From: Fluviispira vulneris
GTDB taxonomy: Bacteria; Bdellovibrionota_B; Oligoflexia; Silvanigrellales; Silvanigrellaceae
Direction of reading: 5' to 3'
DNA: 64,000 nucleotides
Assembly (NCBI RefSeq): GCF_014281055.1
Contig: NZ_JACRSE010000004.1
Coordinates: forward strand, 372,001 to 436,000
Both the position numbers and the translations under genes were made by a program. Each line of letters opens with the position of its first letter. The stretch's first letter is position 1. Positions 45,118 to 55,041 of the stretch are shown here, piece after piece. The notes beneath the pieces were generated by a model that was given only the letters and a program-made list of their open reading frames with translations, was not told the DNA's origin and did no database searches.

Positions 45118-48100
45118 TTATTTAACTCTTATTTTGTTTTCTAAACCATTCCAAATCATTAAGTCGTCCTTATATTTATATAAATTCAGGATAAACTTTC
45201 CATCAGATAAAAGAATTCTCATAGTATTTCCACCAATATTTTCCAAACCTACAGATTCTTCATTGAGAAAATATATATTTTTTAAGTTTGATGCAATAAT
45301 CAATGGGGAATTATGATTCTTATAATATAAATCAGAATGAATATATAATTCCGTATCTGTCAAATAGGGTATAATCACAGTGTCTTGTGTAGTTGAAAGT
45401 TTATAATATTCGTCATATACTAAACTATATTGTTCCTGAGGTTTACTTATGAAATCACTACTTTTATTCTTCCCAAATAAAATAAATGAAGTGTCATGCA
45501 ATTTTTTATCCCTAATAGTTTCATGTCCAGTTTCATATATAATATCAAAATCATTCTTAGATATTTCAGCAGATATATTTTTATTATAATCGGCTTTTAT
45601 TTTATATTGAATATCTGACAAAAATCCAGGTAATTCTATATTTTTTCTAAAATAATTATCCTTAAATTCAATTTTTATGCGAGCAAGATCATCTAAATTA
45701 TTTATTGATCTCCTTACAAGATTCTTAAATTCTGTTTCATTTAAAGTATCTATTAATGAAAGTATTTTAATTCCATTTGTATCAAATTTAATTGTCAGAT
45801 TAAATTCAGACTCCTTCTCACTTTTTACGATTGAGAAAATATTTTCTTGTGAACTTGGCAAAATCTTAAGATTACCTTCACTATAAAATATTTCAGATTT
45901 ACTATTTATATCACTTGAATATTGGATTATATTCCCATTCTCTCCATTAGAAACGCCTAAATTAATTAAAGATATTTTCCGATCTTTATGAGAAACACTG
46001 ATAATTTCATTGTTATGAAGCTGAACAATATTTGCTTCATCAAAGTTTAGCGCAGAATATTTCACAGATAATTCATTAAAAATATTCCCTTTATTAATAG
46101 TTGTTTCCTGACAATAAACATTTTTTATTATGAAATTTTTCTTATTTTTATCATATAATAATTCAATTTTAACATAATTTTCATCATTTCTTTCAAGAAA
46201 CATATTTAAATAAATATTTGCAAAATCTCCATTGACTTTAATTTTCCTTTCTGCACCCAAAATTCTAGGTAATATGATACTTGACTCGGACTCATCAAAT
46301 CTAATTTGCTTAATTAAGGTTTGAAAGTTTATATCTCTATTTATACTATGAATTTGAGTTTCTTTATAAGTCTGACTCGATATAGCAAATTTATCCTTTG
46401 AGTCTTTCTCATATAAATTATCAATATTTAACGACCAAACATCATGCTGAGTTGAGTTGAGAGTTACTCCTTGAAATAATGTATTCCCAAGTGATATGTC
46501 ATTGAAACCACCTTTACCAATCAATTTATAGCTAAGATAATTTTCATAATCCGTTTTCAATAAATTTGGAAACTGTATGGATCTAGCGGAATTTTTAGCA
46601 AACTCTATGGTTTTGCTTGTAGGTATCTTCTCAAACTTTCCGGTTACAACAATCTGCCCTCTTTCCAATGATAGAAATGGCACAGCAAAAAACCATTTCC
46701 ACCAAACCATATGTGACGCATCGGTCTTCCCATTCTCAGCAAATATCCCGCCATATTTTTGCTTAATAGTTTGATATTCTTGTGATTCATATAAATTATG
46801 ATCAGTAAAAACAAAAACATCTCGTGTTTGTTCGTTAGGAGAGTATTTTAAATCAGGTTCTACAGGAACAATAAAGACTTTTTCTAAATATTTTGTATCT
46901 ATTGTTTTTTTCGCCTCACTCATAAATGCATCATCAAGATTTTTTTCTTCGCGCTCATTTTCATTCACTTTAGTTATTATTTTACCATATTTTATTTCAC
47001 CACTCTCTAAATTTATAGAGCTTATAATCGCATTTGAACTGAATCTGACATACTTATTACTATCTATTGTATAAGGGTTTATCATTCCTTGAAAAATATT
47101 ATGAAAGACAGAAGAATCATACTGAAATCTTTCATACATTATTTTGCCAAAAACCATTTCATCAATCACTTGATCGGTAACAACTCCTCCAACTACAATA
47201 CTGATAGTCGCAGGAATCACAAAAGGTCCACTTGCAGGCGAAAAAAGTGCTGCAATTGAGAAAAAGCTATCCGCAGCTAATCTGAGTTTAGCATCATATT
47301 CATCAATACTTCCTGCTTCAGTTTCATGTAAATTTTTAATATCAAAGCCAATATTTGCAGCCATAATTACTATACCAGCGTAGCCTACAGCTCTACCAAG
47401 GACTTTGGACACACCTTCGAAACCGATCCCTTTTTTACCCAAATGTTCTGCAAAAGAATTGATTAAGTTTCTTGCTTCTAATACTGACTGAGTGCCTAAA
47501 ACACCTGCTGTGGCTAAGTGAATAGCCTTGGCAGAAGGCGATTCCTTAATGTCATCCCGCGTCAATATTAAATAAAGAAATGTCGAGTTTATACCAAAAT
47601 TAAGTATATTTGAGCCATTTTGATAGCCCCATCGTAATTTGTTGACTGTAAATTCAGATAATTTTTTAAATCGAACATATCTTGTGTCTGTTGCATTTAA
47701 TTCTAATATTAAATTATTTTCTTTATTTTCAAGAATAAATTCTTCATTTTGATCATGTCCAACTTCCCAATTAAGATTATGTATTGAATTATTGCTTGCT
47801 TCATAACTTTGAACACGATCTTCTATTAAATTATTAAAATCATTTTCTATTGATAAAGCTTGTATTCCATAAACAATATTTTCATGAGCAACATAGTTTT
47901 CTAAAACTTCTGACTTGAATTCCTTTAAATTATCACGCGCTTCAAGAGTTTCTTCACTATGATCACCTTCGTAAGCTTTTCTTTCTGCAAACGAAGATAA
48001 GTTCTTTGATGTTTTTTCTATTAAATCCTTTATATATCCTTCAATTTCATAAACACTTTCAGGTGTTTCATTATTATTTTCAGGTTTTTGATTATAAATT

Positions 48101-50172
48101 ATTTCAATTGCTTCTTCATTACATTTGTCTATTTTCCTTTTAATATTTGCTCTCAATTTTTCTATTTCATCATTTTTTATCTTTAATTTTTCTTCTTGCT
48201 GACTAGTTCCCATAAACCTTCTAAAAAAAGAATTTTTATTCTTAAAAATTTCCATTCTTATATCATTTTGAGTTTTAATAAGATTTTTTTCTTCTTCCAT
48301 TGATTTTATAATATCATTTCTCGTATATAAATCGTTAATCTTATCATACTTTCTCTCAAAAAATTTAACATTTTTTTCAGCTTTAGATATAATTTGATCT
48401 ATTTCTGTTGTGTTTGTTATTTTCTTTTTTAAATATTTTAAAATTCTTAGCTGGTCTTTTGCTTTTATTTTCTCTTCTATAGCAAGTTCATATAAATAAT
48501 TATCGCTACTGTTGACTATTGAAATTGTCCTAAATTCCGTCGTTATTAATCGATTTTCATTTTTCACCATATCCACATATTCATTTAACATATCCTCAGG
48601 AATTTTAGAGATATTTTTATTTTTTTCTTTGAAATTTAAAATAGATTCCTGAAGTTTTAACAGAACATCTCTTTGTTCGTCTAATAATTGTAAAAAATTA
48701 TTTGCTGCGCTTCCTGAATTATAAACTTCGCCATTACTCAACTGCTTGATCCTATATTGCTCGCTATATCCCAAAGTGGCCTTAGAGTTAAGTATTAGAC
48801 TTTTTAGGATATCTGCATTTACATTCGATGCCTTAAAACCGTTAGAATCAAAAAAAGTATAAAGATCTTCTCCTTCTCGAGTTGCGCTAAATATATGGGC
48901 AGAATTTGAATTAAAGATTAAAAGTTCTGTACTTTTATTTGCATTATCAGATATTATTTTTACTGTTTCATCAATTGAAATTTCATTACTTTCATTTGTT
49001 CTTATTATTTCATCGATATCTATCTTTTTTGTAACATATTGAGTTTCATTATGAATTTTGCTATTTAATTCTAATAATTTTGCAGAGTTTTTAATTACTT
49101 CTTCATCCATAATATCTGCGTGCGCTAAAAACTCAACAGCCATTCTAAAGTTTTTAAGATATTCAGTCCCTGCACCTTTATTTAACTTTTCATAATAGTT
49201 AAATATTTTTGTAAATCCATTGCAATTACCATTTTTAAGGGATTTATATACTTCAGCATCTATTCTCCCTTCCTTAATCTTCTTTATAAATTCACCTTGA
49301 TTAAAAAACACTGTTTCCGGGAATACGGAGAGATAAGTATTAATCACTTTTTTATATAAAGTAGCTTCCTGAAATGTTGTACCCCACTTAAAATCATTTT
49401 CTATTTTTTCGGATATATTTTTATTCAATATATATTCTTTTAGAGTTTCTCTGAAGGTATTAATATTGTCTGACTTACTTATTTTCTGCTCAAATTCAGT
49501 CAAAATTTTTAAAAAATCTTCTTTTCTAGAATTTTTATTTAAAATACCAAATAATGATAAAATTCCATTTTTACTATCTATAAATACACGAATTTCATTT
49601 TTAAGTTTTGCTTTACTTTCAAAAATATCGATTTCGTTAAGCGGAAGATTTACATTTATCTTAAACTTTAAATCAAGAAGTAAATTAAATAAATCCAATT
49701 CTTCTTTACATCTTATATCACTCAAGAGTCTATCAATAAATGCGGACGAATTAAAAAGTTTATTTACGATATTTATGAGATAGATTTGATCATTTGAGTT
49801 ATTTAAGCTTTTAATTTCATTAAAATTATTCTTGTAGATAATAAAAATCGGATCATTTTCGTCAAAATTTTCTGAATTTTCAATATTTTGCAAGATTGAA
49901 GCTAAAAGATTTTTAAGTTGATTGAAATTCGTATTTAAATCATTGTTTGTATTATCATCTAATAATCCGAAATAGGAATAATCCTGATTTGTTTTGGATA
50001 TTTCTGAATTATTATTAAAACTTCCGCTTACGAGCAGCTTTTCAAAAGTTTGCTTTTCTAAATGCTTGTTAATTTTATTGTTCTTTCCTTTATCACATCC
50101 TTCAAATATAATAACTGAGAGTGAACTTAAAACTACTAGCCTCATTTTATTCTGCAATAAATTGAATTTCAT
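45118..50172 (-). CDS. Giant lipoprotein with C58-like protease and TcdA/TcdB pore-like regions
   Basis: This is a 1684-residue protein. The N-terminus has a signal sequence ending in a lipobox-like EGC (Cys26). Residues 312-445 hold a pattern like YopT-type (C58) cysteine proteases: NGNCNGF (Cys317), AHIFSA (His426) and YTFFDSNG (Asp442). A long charged coiled-coil region covers about 500-760. Hydrophobic segments at about 857-872, 924-942 and 965-1000 are followed by a region that lines up by eye with the translocation/pore domain of large clostridial toxins (AIISSINLESGEIKYGKI, WWKWFFAVPFLSL, then YKLIGKGG and DVWSLNIDNL). The combination recalls lymphostatin (LifA/Efa1), but no glycosyltransferase DxD module is seen. 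It probably acts against eukaryotic hosts. The domain calls need profile searches. Confidence 0.75.
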   Translation of the reverse strand: MKFNLLQNKMRLVVLSSLSVIIFEGCDKGKNNKINKHLEKQTFEKLLVSGSFNNNSEISKTNQDYSYFGLLDDNTNNDLNTNFNQLKNLLASILQNIENSENFDENDPIFIIYKNNFNEIKSLNNSNDQIYLINIVNKLFNSSAFIDRLLSDIRCKEELDLFNLLLDLKFKINVNLPLNEIDIFESKAKLKNEIRVFIDSKNGILSLFGILNKNSRKEDFLKILTEFEQKISKSDNINTFRETLKEYILNKNISEKIENDFKWGTTFQEATLYKKVINTYLSVFPETVFFNQGEFIKKIKEGRIDAEVYKSLKNGNCNGFTKIFNYYEKLNKGAGTEYLKNFRMAVEFLAHADIMDEEVIKNSAKLLELNSKIHNETQYVTKKIDIDEIIRTNESNEISIDETVKIISDNANKSTELLIFNSNSAHIFSATREGEDLYTFFDSNGFKASNVNADILKSLILNSKATLGYSEQYRIKQLSNGEVYNSGSAANNFLQLLDEQRDVLLKLQESILNFKEKNKNISKIPEDMLNEYVDMVKNENRLITTEFRTISIVNSSDNYLYELAIEEKIKAKDQLRILKYLKKKITNTTEIDQIISKAEKNVKFFERKYDKINDLYTRNDIIKSMEEEKNLIKTQNDIRMEIFKNKNSFFRRFMGTSQQEEKLKIKNDEIEKLRANIKRKIDKCNEEAIEIIYNQKPENNNETPESVYEIEGYIKDLIEKTSKNLSSFAERKAYEGDHSEETLEARDNLKEFKSEVLENYVAHENIVYGIQALSIENDFNNLIEDRVQSYEASNNSIHNLNWEVGHDQNEEFILENKENNLILELNATDTRYVRFKKLSEFTVNKLRWGYQNGSNILNFGINSTFLYLILTRDDIKESPSAKAIHLATAGVLGTQSVLEARNLINSFAEHLGKKGIGFEGVSKVLGRAVGYAGIVIMAANIGFDIKNLHETEAGSIDEYDAKLRLAADSFFSIAALFSPASGPFVIPATISIVVGGVVTDQVIDEMVFGKIMYERFQYDSSVFHNIFQGMINPYTIDSNKYVRFSSNAIISSINLESGEIKYGKIITKVNENEREEKNLDDAFMSEAKKTIDTKYLEKVFIVPVEPDLKYSPNEQTRDVFVFTDHNLYESQEYQTIKQKYGGIFAENGKTDASHMVWWKWFFAVPFLSLERGQIVVTGKFEKIPTSKTIEFAKNSARSIQFPNLLKTDYENYLSYKLIGKGGFNDISLGNTLFQGVTLNSTQHDVWSLNIDNLYEKDSKDKFAISSQTYKETQIHSINRDINFQTLIKQIRFDESESSIILPRILGAERKIKVNGDFANIYLNMFLERNDENYVKIELLYDKNKKNFIIKNVYCQETTINKGNIFNELSVKYSALNFDEANIVQLHNNEIISVSHKDRKISLINLGVSNGENGNIIQYSSDINSKSEIFYSEGNLKILPSSQENIFSIVKSEKESEFNLTIKFDTNGIKILSLIDTLNETEFKNLVRRSINNLDDLARIKIEFKDNYFRKNIELPGFLSDIQYKIKADYNKNISAEISKNDFDIIYETGHETIRDKKLHDTSFILFGKNKSSDFISKPQEQYSLVYDEYYKLSTTQDTVIIPYLTDTELYIHSDLYYKNHNSPLIIASNLKNIYFLNEESVGLENIGGNTMRILLSDGKFILNLYKYKDDLMIWNGLENKIRVK

Positions 50173-50711
50173 TATATTATATATCCATTCTTGAAATAAA
50201 AAACAAAATATTTTTACTAAATTAAAATATTTTGTTTTTTACTAAATAATTCGATAAATCGAAATATTATATTTTTAAAACAATTAGTTACGTGTTATTT
50301 AAAATTCCATAACCAAATCATTTTCATTATTATATTATAAAAAAAATTTATTAAAGATGTTTTTAATATTTTAGTAAATAAAAAATTTATTAAAATATTT
50401 TAATTGAATAAATTTTAAATAATATTTTAATAATCATTATTTAAAATTTATCATTTATTTTAATTATAAAAACAGATATATATTCTATCTTATTGAGAAC
50501 ACAAAATGCCTTATTATTAGACATAATTATAAAAAAAGTTTCTTTGCAAAAATAAAAAGCAAAAATACTAGACTTAACTAACTCGGGCAATTTTTCACCT
50601 TCCGTCTTTAATACAGAATAAAAATTTGTTAAATTGAATTTTATTTAATTAAATCATTTAAGCATGAATTAATTAATATTTTTTTATTAATGTTTTAAAA
50701 GGAGATCTCAG
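50173..50711. other. AT-rich intergenic region before pta
   Basis: These 539 bases are extremely AT-rich and contain no open frame of note. They must carry the divergent promoters for the giant lipoprotein gene and pta, but so many AT hexamers occur that no single promoter can be chosen. A clear AAAAGGAGA ribosome site for pta lies at the right-hand end. Confidence 0.5.
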
Positions 50712-51653
50712 TTGTTATTTCAAACATTAAATCAAGCAGCAAGAGACAATTTATATGCTCGTGCGAAAAATAAAACCATATCATTACCTGAAGGACAAGA
50801 TGAAAGAGTAATAAAAGCTTCTGAAATATTAAAAAAAGAATTAAATATTAAAAGTATTTTAGGAAACGCAACAGAATCTGAAAAAAACAAAAATAGCACT
50901 TTGGCTATTATGAACAAAATTGCTGAAAAAAAAGGGAAAACACTTTCACCCGCGATGGAAAAAATGGCCATCGACACAACCTTTGAAGGAGGAGCTCTGC
51001 TTGCTCTCGGTGAAGTCGATGCCGTCGTGTCTGGTTGCCTAAATTCAACCGCACACGTGATCCGCGCAGCGCTCAACACTGTCGGACTCAAACAAAATAC
51101 CAAAGTTATAACGAGTGCTTTTCTTTTAGCTCTGCCTAAACCCACGCCGGGTGGAGAAAGTCTTGTTCTCTTTTCTGACTGCGGAGTGATTCCCCAACCT
51201 TCAAGTGCAGAATTATCTGACATCGCCTTTTTATCGCAAGAAGCCTTTGCAAATTGGTCAGGAAGCACACCGAACGTCTCGTTTCTCAGTTTCTCAACCA
51301 CAGGCAGTGCAGAACATCCAGACGTACAAAAAGTGCGCGATGCCTTTCAGCTCTTTCATGAAAAACACCCAAATATTGTGGCAGAAGGCGAAGTACAGTT
51401 TGATACTGCAGTTGTACCTACAGTTGCTGCGAAGAAAAATCCAAACGGCAAAGTACAAGGGCGTACCAACGTTTTTATTTTTCCTGATTTAGATTCAGGT
51501 AATATTGGTTATAAAATCACTCAGAGGATTGGGGGTGCCGATGCATGGGGCCCTATATTACTTGGCTCAGCAAAACCTTTTTCTGATTTATCACGTGGCG
51601 CTTCGGCTGAAGACATCGTACATGCAGCAATTTTAACTTTAGCATTGAGTTAA
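50712..51653 (+). CDS. pta: Phosphate acetyltransferase
   Basis: Pta interconverts acetyl-CoA and acetyl phosphate. The 313-residue product matches the short single-domain form: ISLPEGQDERVIKASEIL, the GALLALGEVDAVVSGCLNST block and C-terminal RTNVFIFPDLDSGNIGYKIT. The start is TTG with AAAAGGAGA upstream. Unusually, ackA is on the opposite strand and converges with it 41 bp away, so the two enzymes are not in one operon. Confidence 0.95.
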   Translation: MLFQTLNQAARDNLYARAKNKTISLPEGQDERVIKASEILKKELNIKSILGNATESEKNKNSTLAIMNKIAEKKGKTLSPAMEKMAIDTTFEGGALLALGEVDAVVSGCLNSTAHVIRAALNTVGLKQNTKVITSAFLLALPKPTPGGESLVLFSDCGVIPQPSSAELSDIAFLSQEAFANWSGSTPNVSFLSFSTTGSAEHPDVQKVRDAFQLFHEKHPNIVAEGEVQFDTAVVPTVAAKKNPNGKVQGRTNVFIFPDLDSGNIGYKITQRIGGADAWGPILLGSAKPFSDLSRGASAEDIVHAAILTLALS

Positions 51654-51694
51654 GAATGCTCCATTCATAAGAAGAGCGTTCTCCTGCTGAGCTA

Positions 51695-52939
51695 TTATGG
51701 TGAAGGAACTTTCATAACACAACGGAAAGTGTCGCGCGCAATCATCAATTCTTCATTGGTAGGTATCACCCAAGCTTTTAATTTAGATCCTGGGGTTGAA
51801 ATTTCTCCCTCAGCACCAAAACATTTTTGTTTATTCAGATTTTCATCGATTTCAAGCCCAAGAAATTGCATATTATCACAAATTCTTCTACGAATTTCCG
51901 CTGAGTTTTCGCCAATACCACCGGTAAAGAGAATTGCATCTGCACCACCCATTTCAGTTAAATAGGCACCAATATAATGTTTAATTCTCATCGTAAACAT
52001 ATTGATAGCAAGTGTTGCTCTCCTATCATGATGTTCTTTTTCCTCATCCAACAATTCGCGCATGTCGTTCGTTAAACCTGAGATTCCCAATAAACCTGAA
52101 GCTTTATTTAAAAGAATGTCAATATCTGATAAGGATATACCTTCTTTATGAGCCAAAAAATCCATTATAGATGCATCGATATCACCTGCTCTTGTCCCCA
52201 TGACAAGACCTGCAAGAGGAGTAAATCCCATAGACGTGTCAAATGATTTGCCGTCTTTAATTGCACACGCTGAACAGCCATTACCAAGATGAACCACGAT
52301 CACATTTAATTTTTCTCTCTCTAAATTTAAAATTGTACGATAGCGATAACTCACATATCGGTGAGACATTCCATGAAAACCATATTTACGAATGCGATAA
52401 CGACGATAATATTGATAAGGCAATGCATATAAATAATTCACTTCAGGAATTGTAGAATGAAAAGCTGTATCAAAAACCACAACATGAGGAACTTTCTCAC
52501 CAAATAAAGAGAGAGTGGCTTGTATACCTTTTAAATTTGCAGGGTTGTGCAAAGGCGCAAGATCGATGCATTCTTCAATTTCTTTTAAAACACTTTTATT
52601 TACAATAACAGAACTGCTAAATTTTTCTCCACCATGCACAACGCGATGGCCCACTGCATTGATATCTGCAATTGAAGAAATGCCTTCAATATTTAAAGTC
52701 CCAGACGTGATTTTGCGAAAGATATAGTCAAGTGCTGCTGAGTGATCACGAATAGGCACTGCTTCTTTGATTTCAATCCCGTTTGTGACAGTTATTTTCG
52801 CAACAGATTGAGTGCCGATTCGATCGATCAAACCTTTTACCTTCACTTTATCTTGAGAGACATCAATAAGTGCTTGATCTGTTTCTATGATTTGAAACTT
52901 TAGGGAAGAGCTCCCGCTATTTATTACTAATATATTCAT
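51695..52939 (-). CDS. ackA: Acetate kinase
   Basis: AckA makes ATP from acetyl phosphate (or the reverse). The 414-residue product starts MNILVINSGSSSLKFQI and includes GHRVVHGGEKF, KYGFHGMSHRYVS and FTGGIGENSAEIRRRIC, all signature segments. The ATG at 52939 with GGGAGGA seven bases upstream is preferred to an in-frame codon eight residues earlier. It converges with pta. Confidence 0.97.
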   Translation of the reverse strand: MNILVINSGSSSLKFQIIETDQALIDVSQDKVKVKGLIDRIGTQSVAKITVTNGIEIKEAVPIRDHSAALDYIFRKITSGTLNIEGISSIADINAVGHRVVHGGEKFSSSVIVNKSVLKEIEECIDLAPLHNPANLKGIQATLSLFGEKVPHVVVFDTAFHSTIPEVNYLYALPYQYYRRYRIRKYGFHGMSHRYVSYRYRTILNLEREKLNVIVVHLGNGCSACAIKDGKSFDTSMGFTPLAGLVMGTRAGDIDASIMDFLAHKEGISLSDIDILLNKASGLLGISGLTNDMRELLDEEKEHHDRRATLAINMFTMRIKHYIGAYLTEMGGADAILFTGGIGENSAEIRRRICDNMQFLGLEIDENLNKQKCFGAEGEISTPGSKLKAWVIPTNEELMIARDTFRCVMKVPSP

Positions 52940-53382
52940 ACATAAATCCTCCCTGCATGACATATGCAGTTAACTTAGGAATGAGTCCTATTCTTAAAAT
53001 GCTACAAAAATCAACCCAGAAGAATATGATTATGCCTATTCTTTAAAAAAAAGAAATTAATTAATAAAAAAAAATTAACATAAGCTGAAACATATTTTAG
53101 TAAAAAAAATTTTTTAACTTTTAAATAAAAGCAAATCAATAAATTTTTCTTCATTATAATTTATTATTAATTTTTAAATTTTTAAACCCCTTCATATTAA
53201 TAGATTTTTTTTAACAAATAGAAAACCAATTTATTTCATAAAACAACTGACTAATATTACAAATTTGACAGAAATTTCAATATCCTATACGGTCGCTTCA
53301 GGAATACCGGTATTTCTGTTGTGCTAAATTTAATATAAACATTATAAATTAAATATTAATAGATTTGATTATAGAGGTATGT
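52940..53382. other. AT-rich divergent intergenic region with palindrome
   Basis: This is about 440 bases between ackA and the secreted protein at 53383. A TTGACA at 53,262-53,267 with a TATACG 15 bases later is a weak promoter candidate for the rightward gene. A 12-bp palindrome AATACCGGTATT (53303-53314) lies just downstream of it and is more GC-rich than its surroundings, so it could be a regulator site. No gene is seen. Confidence 0.45.
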
Positions 53383-55014
53383 ATGTTTAATAAGAAATTG
53401 TATTTAATTCCTATTTCTCTTTTCGCTACTATGAGTCTCACTTCATATGCGAATGATGAAGAAAAAATCAAAAATTTTATAAAAGAGTTTCAAGAGAATC
53501 CAAGTGCCGTATTAGATAAAATTCCAGAAAAAATTAAAATATCTGAAAATGTTAAAACAATTTCTCGTTTTTCTCAAAAAGACATTCTTAACAATGACTT
53601 TATCGAGAAAAAAGATCAATTGCGCTCAGAAATTATGTCTAAGAGGCTAGCAAATACAGAGGGCCACCTCGTTGTTCCTTATTCGGATTATCTTTCTAAT
53701 GAAGATCCACGTAGCTTTGTAGATTATCCACAAAATTTTACTGATAACATCCAAGTTATTGATTCAAAAAATATTGCCCAAGCTCAGCTTCCATTCAATC
53801 CTTGGTCAGATAGTTATTGGCCTCTGTATCAGGGTTCAATCACATATCGTTATGCAGATCCAAATGTGCCAAGATCAAGTAACATAAAAGATTTTGATAA
53901 TTATGTTTTAAATCAACGTCCCGCTTCACGCTTGATCGCAGAAAACCGGATTGATATGCTATCGCCTGCAGAAAAATATGACTTATTAATGGGCGACAAG
54001 AACTTCTCTTTAACAAATTCAGTTCTAAGCGGAATCAGAGGCAGAAACCCCGAAGGTTGGGAAGGAATTTGTCACGGCTGGGCTCCTGTTTCTTATATGT
54101 ATAAACGCCCCACTCGAAGCGTGACTGTGCAAAACCCTGAAGGAGTTCAAATTACTTTCAGACCATCAGATATTAAAGCACTCAATTCCTTACTTTGGGC
54201 AAATTTAAATGTGAATACAAAATTCTCAGGGCAAAGATGCAATGACAAAAACCCTCCAAAAGATGCCAACGGAAGAATTGTTAGCCAGGATTGTTTTGAT
54301 TCAAATCCTGCGGCCTTTCACCTTGCCCTCGTTAATCAAGTCGGAATAAATAAACGGAGTTTTATCTTTGATGCTTCCTTTGATTATACCGTTTGGAATC
54401 AACCTATCCTTGGCTATAAATACGTATATTATAACGTTTTAACAGGCCAAGTAAGTAATAAAGCAGAAAGCGTAATGATCAGAAATGCTGATTATACCAA
54501 GGATACCTTTGCTAAATATCGTTCAGGAAAATCTGCATATATAGTGGGAGTGAAAGCGACCATTGACTATATGGTAGAAACCTCTCCTTCGAAAGCAAAT
54601 TCTGACAGCCCAAACCAAGATGGTATTTCACGCGTTGAATATTATTATGATTTAGAAATCACTCAAGATGGAAAAATAACAGGTGGCGAGTGGTATCAAA
54701 ATGCACACCCTGACTTTATGTGGACACCTGTTGCTGGCCAAGATGTAAGTTCAAGAGCAGTTCCAAAAACCGGCTTAAACTATGGTGCAGAATTTGCCTA
54801 TCACAATTTTTGGTGGAACAGCAATCCACGTTCCCCACTGAAAGAGTGGTTACCTTATTCTGTTAGAGCAGCGCAGACATATTCTGTTCCGCTCGAAAAT
54901 GTCGTGCACAATCTGAATGCTTGGGCTGCCTACCCTGTTGTTAATAATCAAGCACCTGAAAATTGTGCACAGCAACCTTGTGTGCCAAGTGTTTACTCAT
55001 GGTATCGAAATTAA
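53383..55014 (+). CDS. Secreted transglutaminase-elicitor-like protein
   Basis: This is a 543-residue protein with a signal peptide (FNKKLYLIPISLFATMSLTSYA). The segments GWEGICHGWAPV (Cys230), NPAAFHLALVNQVGI (His313) and SFIFDASFDYTVWNQPILGY (Asp330) match the oomycete transglutaminase elicitor family, whose members also occur in bacteria. The Cys-His-Asp order fits a papain-like/transglutaminase active site, so it would crosslink or cleave proteins outside the cell. The ATG at 53383 has AGAGG five bases before it. No partner genes are adjacent. Confidence 0.8.
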   Translation: MFNKKLYLIPISLFATMSLTSYANDEEKIKNFIKEFQENPSAVLDKIPEKIKISENVKTISRFSQKDILNNDFIEKKDQLRSEIMSKRLANTEGHLVVPYSDYLSNEDPRSFVDYPQNFTDNIQVIDSKNIAQAQLPFNPWSDSYWPLYQGSITYRYADPNVPRSSNIKDFDNYVLNQRPASRLIAENRIDMLSPAEKYDLLMGDKNFSLTNSVLSGIRGRNPEGWEGICHGWAPVSYMYKRPTRSVTVQNPEGVQITFRPSDIKALNSLLWANLNVNTKFSGQRCNDKNPPKDANGRIVSQDCFDSNPAAFHLALVNQVGINKRSFIFDASFDYTVWNQPILGYKYVYYNVLTGQVSNKAESVMIRNADYTKDTFAKYRSGKSAYIVGVKATIDYMVETSPSKANSDSPNQDGISRVEYYYDLEITQDGKITGGEWYQNAHPDFMWTPVAGQDVSSRAVPKTGLNYGAEFAYHNFWWNSNPRSPLKEWLPYSVRAAQTYSVPLENVVHNLNAWAAYPVVNNQAPENCAQQPCVPSVYSWYRN

Positions 55015-55041
55015 TTTAAAGGGAATATGACAGCATCATTC

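Noticed and set aside
41269-53328. Shared 12-mer TGTTGTGCTAAA upstream of lapB (41269) and of the elicitor-like gene (53317)
   Set aside because: In a 64-kb AT-rich window many 12-mers repeat by chance; the two contexts share nothing else.
25486-53382. Possible tRNA genes or CRISPR arrays in the larger intergenic regions
   Set aside because: I found no GTTCRANYC-type T-arm with matching acceptor stem and no regularly spaced direct repeats.
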